Shown here: positions 42,962-47,865 of the stretch, in pieces
Layout: each line of letters begins with the position of its first letter
Position numbering within the stretch: the first letter of the stretch is position 1
Origin: Chara braunii
Taxonomy: Eukaryota > Streptophyta > Charophyceae > Charales > Characeae
Direction of reading: 5' to 3'
Length of the DNA stretch: 47,865 nucleotides
Assembly: GCA_003427395.1 (NCBI GenBank)
Contig: BFEA01000151.1
Location: 1,358,294 to 1,406,158, forward strand
Made by a program: the position numbers and the translations under genes
Notes under the pieces: generated by a model
Databases searched by the model: none
Seen by the model: only the letters and a program-made list of their open reading frames with translations
What the model was told of the DNA's origin: nothing

Positions 42962-44455
42962 TTTGAATTACCCCACAATTCAGATAAATAAAATAAAACA
43001 ATTATTCAAAAACAGAACAGGACGTAACAGGAATTGGGTTTTCTCTTCACTACTTGCCCAATTGTTGTCACCTGACTGGAGAGAGAAAGTGGGTTAGTCT
43101 GAGCAAGTGAGTGCTCAAGCTCTGCGGACCGCTTGAGGGTCAGGTTCAGATTAACGTAAACTCAGCAAAAATCAATGTCACAATTTTCCGATCCCTGCCC
43201 TGACACAACAATTGCATGCAATGACTGCAAATCTGTATCAATAACTTTCAAGATAGTCTTGGACTGATTAGTAGTGATCAGAAGTTAGACAGAGTGACTA
43301 ATTATTGACAAACAGGTTTCCGCTGATGACCAAGGTGCAATGATTTACAGGGTATCCTATTTTTGGACCTACCCTAAAGACTTCACTACTATATGACCCT
43401 GGATGCCATGCCCTGGTATGGCGAATTACAGTAATCATTGTAATTGACTCAAAACATCAAATCTGACTGTGCGATTTCAAACATAAGCAGTATATTGAAT
43501 TGCGATTTACCAGGGCCTGATGGAATCAAATTCTGACGGACAAAACCAAAGTTATAAATGACCCTAGTCTAGCCAAGCTTCAGCTATTGCAGTGCAAAAT
43601 TCAAATTATCAATATTACTGACAACAGGACCCTCAACAACTCAATTCTCAGTACAAAATGACTTGCAACTTTGTAAAACAGTCACAAATGAAATTTGAGT
43701 CAGAGGAGGTCAAACAGGGTTAGTGGAAGTCAAAGATGATAGGTAGGAGAACTTGGCTATGGCTGTCCTACAGTCTGCGTTTCGATTTTTAACTACCAAC
43801 TGACTAATGGACTATATTTCACTATTCTAAAAATAGCCCCAAAATCGCCACACAGAGTAGAGTAAGGAACACACTTACTTCAGGTATATCTCTGAAGAAG
43901 ATGAGTACAACCCTGGCTATGACTGTCTCGTCAACCCCATCTCGCCACTTTCAACTCCTGATGATTCCCAGTGTTCCCACGTACCAAACCTCCTGAAACT
44001 TAGTAACAGTAGATTACCCTGAGGCCCTTCACCCTCAACTGACAGAATCACTGAACTCATCCTCCCAGATGCTGATAACTGATAAACTCAGTGAGGCGAC
44101 ACTTTACCCTATTCTGCGCTGCTTGGAAATTGGGGATCTTGGCCCAATTCCAAAATCGCAACACCCTGGGATCACTTCCTTGCTAATCGCCAGTATCCAG
44201 ATGAGTCGCCAGGCTAGAAAAAGCCTCCTCAGAGCCTCCAAGGCCTCTGATCAACAATCGCCACTCACTCCTGCATAACCCTGAGCAAGAGTGTGTCACC
44301 CTCTGACCAATTCTTCTCGTCACACACTCACCACCACCGCCCTCACTGACGCCAACCCTGAAGATGACAAATCGCCATGAAACTCAACTCCGATGTCTCA
44401 CCAGATAGTGGTAGTTGCTCCAACTCATCAATCGCTTCACTGTCTGGATCCAATC
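42962..44455 (-). other. Leader of the minus-strand gypsy element
   Basis: This 1.5-kb non-coding leader between PBS and gag is homologous to 11365-12683. GGCTATGG at 43755 and GGCTATGACTG at 43916 correspond to the CCATAGCC sites of the relative. The plus strand shows several 60-70 codon frames with no meaning. Confidence 0.7.
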
Positions 44456-44468
44456 GCTCCGATACCAA
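44456..44468 (-). other. Primer binding site, tRNA-iMet type
   Basis: TTGGTATCGGAGC on the minus strand, two bases after the LTR end GTTCATAACA at 44470. Confidence 0.88.
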
Positions 44469-44469
44469 T

Positions 44470-45050
44470 TGTTATGAACTGCGTTGCTTGTTGTTAGAAG
44501 ACAACACTCACACACACAGACTTCCAGGTATGCCCATACATGCACAAAAAGGAAGGGGAGAGGATGGGAGCATCACACCGCACAGAGAGAGAGAAACACA
44601 ACGAAAGACTTGACCATGCGATATGACAGAGAACACTGAAAGTGCACTTCCCTCCACAGAATCCTCACAACCAGTCACAAAGGAAAGCCAAGTAGATCAC
44701 ATCCAGGAAACAATTAAGCAAAGATAGCGCAACCCCAGTATCAACAATGAGCAGCGCTTCACTCCCCAACCCTGACTAACCGCTAATAACACCCTTAAGT
44801 CCTTGAAACATCAAGCGCCACCCAAATACTGCCTCCGAAGGGAAGCGCCACCCTGAAACAGGCCCCTGAGGCCAAGCGCCACTCAAAGGATGAAGAAGAA
44901 GACCTGCGCCACAGTGTCTGATGATGATGAAGTGTCGGATGACTTCCCCGGTGGAAGTCTACAGTAGAGTTGTCGGGGCAAATACCATGACAAGGGTATT
45001 TGCCGGGGATTTTCAATATCGGACGTTGTCCGACTTTTTCGTTGGATCGG
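44470..45050 (-). repeat. 5' LTR (3' portion recognised)
   Basis: On the minus strand it aligns with 10800-11352: CTTCATC-TCATC-GA, GAGTGGCG-TTGG, GCCTGTTTCA, CTCTCCCCTTCCTTT-TGTGCATGTATGGGC. It ends GTTCATAACA. The 5' part beyond about 45050 is not alignable by eye; the LTR may reach about 45500. Confidence 0.75.
44941..45033. other. Cluster of three perfect hairpins
   Basis: GACTTCC-CCGGT-GGAAGTC (44941-44959), a 10-bp stem GGCAAATACC / GGTATTTGCC with an 8-base loop (44977-45004), and TCGGAC-GTT-GTCCGA (45019-45033). They lie in or next to the LTR. Confidence 0.75.
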
Positions 45051-45452
45051 GGGACTTGATGAGACTGACGTTTGCCAAAAGTTTATTCACACCTGACTTA
45101 TGACTGAGAGACTAAAAGTTTGGAGACGTGTGGCGTCCGAGAGTGACAGATGTAACTGGCAGTACTTTGCTTTTGTTGGAGCAGTAGAAGAGTGTGGACA
45201 TGGAAATGCTAAGGCTAGACCTATCCTACCAAAAGACAATGACGCGCGGCTGCTAGGGCCACGAGGCTAATAGGGACCTTCGTACTAGGGGTTAAAGGCA
45301 CGGTGGTGGCCGAGAGACCCAGCGGCCTGCTCTGCTAAGAGCTGGAAACTGATGTGGCAGAGCCAGCAAGTAGGGCTTGCAAGGACTCTAGCAGGCAACG
45401 CAGCAGGGCCACAGGCAGGCGGGTCCTGCAAGGCCACGGTAGGGAGATAGAG
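45051..45452. other. Gene-less stretch upstream of the three-way junction
   Basis: No coding sequence. Short GCAGG/CCTGC and GCAAG/CTTGC complementary words near 45366-45440. Possibly the 5' part of the LTR. Confidence 0.4.
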
Positions 45453-45517
45453 ACTGGGCCAAGCTCTTCATATGGAAGAGCTGCTCCTATCACTACCGTG
45501 ATAGGAGCTAGCCCAGT
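45453..45517. other. Perfect three-way-junction fold
   Basis: The outer stem ACTGGGC (45453-45459) pairs with GCCCAGT (45511-45517). Inside are two abutting hairpins: AGCTCTTC-ATATG-GAAGAGCT (45462-45482) and GCTCCTATCAC-TACC-GTGATAGGAGC (45483-45508). All three stems are perfect Watson-Crick, with only CA and TA unpaired at the junction. Confidence 0.8.
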
Positions 45518-45559
45518 AGGATACAGTGCACTTTGACGGTGCCTGTTTTGAATGGGCAA

Positions 45560-45705
45560 CCGTTTTTTATTACGGGTAAGAACTGTCTTTTTTTAATTCC
45601 TTTTCTTTTTGTTTTGTTTTTTCTTTTGTTTTTCTAGATTTTTTTTAATTTGGCGTAGTACCTGTTCGTTTTGAATTAACAGCCCACTACGAGAGATATA
45701 TATAC
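45560..45705. other. T-rich spacer
   Basis: T-rich low-complexity sequence followed by a short TATATATA stretch. No gene. Confidence 0.5.
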
Positions 45706-45835
45706 AAGGTAACCGAAGTTCGGGACGGGCCGAACGCCCGAACCCGAACGCCTGAACGTATGCGACCCCTTGGCGATGCGTTCGGCCGTTCGGGCCGAAC
45801 GCGGACCCCAAAAAAAAAAAAAAAAAAAAAANAAA
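45706..45835 (+). repeat. CCGAACG word island with poly(A), copy 1
   Basis: GGGCCGAACGCCCGAACCCG and related words, ending GCGGACCCC followed by about 25 A (one N). Directly repeated at 46801-46953. Confidence 0.9.
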
Positions 45836-45869
45836 GGGCATTGTCAAAAGACTTACCTGTGCACCAGGA

Positions 45870-46102
45870 GATGTGTATGTCATGTCTGTTCGGGTAAGAG
45901 TGTGTCTGTACGTGCAGACAGTGTACATGTTCGTGCAAAGGAATGTGTCTGTTCGTTTAGAGTTGTGCCTGTCCGAAAGTAAAGTTAATAGGCACAGCCC
46001 TAGTTCTAGGGAGCGCGTCCCCGAAGGGGCGTTTAGAGTTGTACGGAAAGACCAATCCGTCACCGCATTGGTATCATTCCAGGGAGCGCGTCCCCGAAGG
46101 AG
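45870..46102 (+). repeat. TGTCTGTTCG word array and 22-bp direct repeat
   Basis: 45880-45980 is an irregular array of TGTGYCTGTTCGTGC-like words, in reverse complement the same vocabulary as 6770-6890. GGGAGCGCGTCCCCGAAGG then occurs at about 46009 and 46081 (period 72); the second copy is the coding start of the RT that follows. Confidence 0.7.
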
Positions 46103-46690
46103 CCTATCTATCGTATGTCGCCCCAGAAATTGGATGAACTGCGAACCCAACTCGATGAGTTGTTGAAAAATGGTTGGATAAGACCTAGCTCCTCCCCCTA
46201 TGGTGCGCTTGTGGTCTTTGTGCCTAAAAAGGATGGCGGCGTTCGCATGTGTATAAATTATAGGAGATTAAATGACATAACCATAAAGAATGCTGAACCA
46301 TTGCCGCGAATAGACGATTTGCTGGATCGCGTGTAGGGAAGCAAAGTATTCTCAAAGATTGATCTAAGATCCGGCTACCATCAGATTGAAGTTGAGCCGG
46401 AAGACCAACATAAGACTGCCTTCAGGACAAGGTATGGGCATTATGAGTTCGTAGTTTTGCCCTTTGGTCTCACAAATGCCCCTGCCACTTTTCAAAGAAC
46501 GATAAACGAACTCTTTCGTGAATGGCTCGATAAATTTGTTGTGATTTATTTAGACAACATTTTGATTTTCAGCAAAATTAAAAAAAGGGTGTTGAGCACC
46601 TTCGACTTGTGCTAAATAAATTGAGAGAAACAAAACTCAAGTTAAACCAAAAGAAGTGTGAATGGGCTAAGCGTCAGGTATATATATACA
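46100..46690 (+). pseudogene. Ty3/gypsy reverse transcriptase, truncated
   Basis: [20 protein letters not shown] begins the RT. Then come [34 protein letters not shown], a TAG at 46334, [51 protein letters not shown], and the catalytic box [12 protein letters not shown], where the second Asp of YLDD is Asn. A frameshift near 46580 is followed by LRETKLKLNQKKCEWAKRQV. The gene ends exactly in a TA/CA microsatellite where VxYLGH should follow. This family keeps the canonical motifs better than the two large elements and is a separate lineage. Confidence 0.92.
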
Positions 46691-46800
46691 TATATATATA
46701 TATACACATATATATATGTCCTCTTCTCTCTCTCTGTAAACGGTTTAACGGGCAGTTCTATTTACGACGATATACACATATATGTATATACATATATGCA
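46678..46800. repeat. TATA/CATA microsatellite
   Basis: Two TATATACA blocks (46679-46717 and 46770-46797) separated by CTCTTCTCTCTCTCTG. It truncates the RT. Confidence 0.9.
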
Positions 46801-46915
46801 GGGTAATCGGCGTTCGGGACGGGCCGAACGCCCGAACCCGAACGCCCAAACCCGAGCGCCCGAACGTATGGGACCCCTTGACGATGCGTTCAGCCGTTCG
46901 GGCCGAACGCGGACC

Positions 46916-46953
<38 letters not shown>
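46801..46953 (+). repeat. CCGAACG word island with poly(A), copy 2
   Basis: Same sequence as copy 1 at 45706, with one extra word unit (CCCAAACCCGAGCGC) and a 37-A tail. Both copies are preceded by TATATA-type sequence. Confidence 0.9.
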
Positions 46954-46956
<3 letters not shown>

Positions 46957-47104
46957 AAAAAAAAAATATGAAATGAAAAAAAAAAAAAAAAAACAAGATT
47001 TGCTCGAGCATTACATCCGAATTTCTAACCAAATTTGAAATAACAATAAAACACCGTAAACAAATACTAATAATAAAAATAAATAAAAATAAAAAGAGAA
47101 TTAA

Positions 47105-47430
47105 ATTTAGTGAGTTTGCGAGCATGTTTTCGACGCCGCCATCTTTGGCAATTTTTCATTTTTTTTTTTGGCATAGCTAAATACCCTAAAAATTTACAGA
47201 TGTGTACTTCACATAATACAAAACCCAGTTTCAAAAAATAATAAAATTGTTTAGACCCCGAACTAAAGTGAAAACAAAAAGTCAAAAGTGAAAAAAAACG
47301 TGGGCGATTTTTAATTCTTATTTGGCTGATCCAAGTAACTTGAAAATTTAAAGGCATGTACCTCAAGTCATAGAGAACTCACAAAAAAAAAATCAGAAAA
47401 AAACAAAATTTTAAGGCCCCGAAATATTTT
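47105..47430. repeat. AT-rich tandem duplication, period about 161 bp
   Basis: Two diverged units, each running from GGC(A/G)ATTTTT to G(A/G)CCCCGAA. No coding sequence. Confidence 0.65.
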
Positions 47431-47540
47431 TTGGCGGGGGCCGAAAGCCGTCGGGTTCGAACCCCGTACGGGACCCCGAACACCTGTACGTACGGAGGTC
47501 TGCCTGGGGACCTCCGTACGTACGGGCTGGTGACCCTATA
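47431..47540. repeat. Word island: GTACGTACGG / CCGTACG
   Basis: CGGGTTCGAACCCCGTACGG, GTACGTACGGAGGTC and GACCTCCGTACGTACGGG form nested palindromes. GACCTCCGTACGTACGG pairs with CGTACGTACGGAGGTC, giving a near-perfect hairpin at 47501-47524 and its partner just upstream. Confidence 0.75.
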
Positions 47541-47865
47541 TATATTTATATATCGTATCGTATATATCTATTGTCACAGAACTATTGACTAAGAGAGTAA
47601 GCATGTGAAGTAGAAAATGAAATAAGATGAGCGAACAAAAGAAAAATGAAAGGACAGACACGCAAAGAGACAGACAAACCAGAATGACACAAAACAGTGT
47701 CCTCTTATTCTTTGTTTCACATTATTATTATTTCTTTCAGTGTTTTACAAAAAAAATTTACACAGAATCAAAGGAAAAAAATAAAAAACAAAGACACATT
47801 GAAATCATTCAGTTTCTCAGTCTTCTTAACGCCTCCTCCACTATGCCTCTCTCTCTCTCTCTCTA
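47541..47865. other. AT-rich tail without a gene, ending in (CT)n
   Basis: TATATATTTATATATCG and TATTGTCACAGAACT (compare the TATATCGTCACAAA repeats at 28 kb), then A-rich sequence and a CT run from 47847 to the window end. Confidence 0.6.

Larger units (their letters stand above)
39900..45050 (-). mobile_element. Ty3/gypsy element, truncated, related to the one at 10273-18920
   Basis: On the minus strand: LTR (to 44470), PBS 44456-44468, leader, gag, protease, RT. It breaks off inside RT near 39990-40030, so RNase H, integrase and the second LTR are missing. Gag, protease, RT and LTR all resemble the plus-strand element, so they belong to one family. Confidence 0.88.

Noticed and set aside
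45345-45517. Hammerhead ribozyme near CTGATG in an LTR context
   Set aside because: The core CTGATGA/GAAA and cleavage triplet are not arranged around the three-way junction.
47440-47470. GGTTCGAACCC resembling a tRNA or SINE B box
   Set aside because: No A box at suitable distance and no tRNA fold; it is part of a palindromic word island.
1-47865. CRISPR arrays, rRNA, tRNA, bacterial-type operons
   Set aside because: None seen; spacing of the repeats is irregular and the gene structure is eukaryotic.

Overview
The window is eukaryotic, gene-poor and repeat-dense. It has large introns, long microsatellites, chromodomain-type Ty3/gypsy retrotransposons with a plant-like initiator-tRNA-Met primer binding site, and exons of a plant-type BEACH-domain (SPIRRIG-like) protein. 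That combination fits a streptophyte with a large genome, such as a charophyte (Chara-type); the species is an inference. It is draft assembly: one 695-base N gap, scattered single Ns, and an uncut Nextera junction adapter beside the gap.

Host gene: one gene on the minus strand can be followed. A likely exon (27380-27506) and two well-supported exons (25656-26199 and 2627-2969) encode part of the conserved region upstream of the PH-BEACH module. The last two join in frame across a 22.7-kb intron with a GT donor and an AG acceptor. Most of the window's left half is therefore intron.

Mobile elements: the intron holds a truncated LINE (8670-20020, poly(A) tail 19981-20020) split by an almost complete but inactivated gypsy element (10273-18920: LTR, PBS, gag, protease, RT/RNase H, integrase, chromodomain, LTR). 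It also holds two minus-strand gag pseudogenes (5150-8047 and 20340-21671), an integrase/chromodomain remnant lies at 1500-2100 just downstream of the exons, and LTR-like pieces are scattered. Right of the exons lie a second LINE fragment (34530-35816, minus), a gag pseudogene of another family (37325-39220, plus), a 5-kb truncated gypsy element related to the first (39900-45050, minus), and RT fragments at 33140-33285 and 46100-46690. None of the retroelement genes is intact.

Unexplained structure: (i) GC-rich islands built from one short word and its reverse complement, a different word in each, often beside a poly(A)/(T) tract; (ii) an over-represented octamer CCATAGCC/GGCTATGG, often near splice-donor-like GTAAGT; (iii) a perfect three-way-junction fold at 45453-45517 with further hairpins nearby; (iv) several local duplications, one copying the edge of a BEACH exon; (v) a roughly 190-bp LINE segment present on both sides of the gypsy insertion, which a normal target-site duplication cannot explain. 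I saw no tRNA, rRNA or CRISPR, and no intact accessory system.
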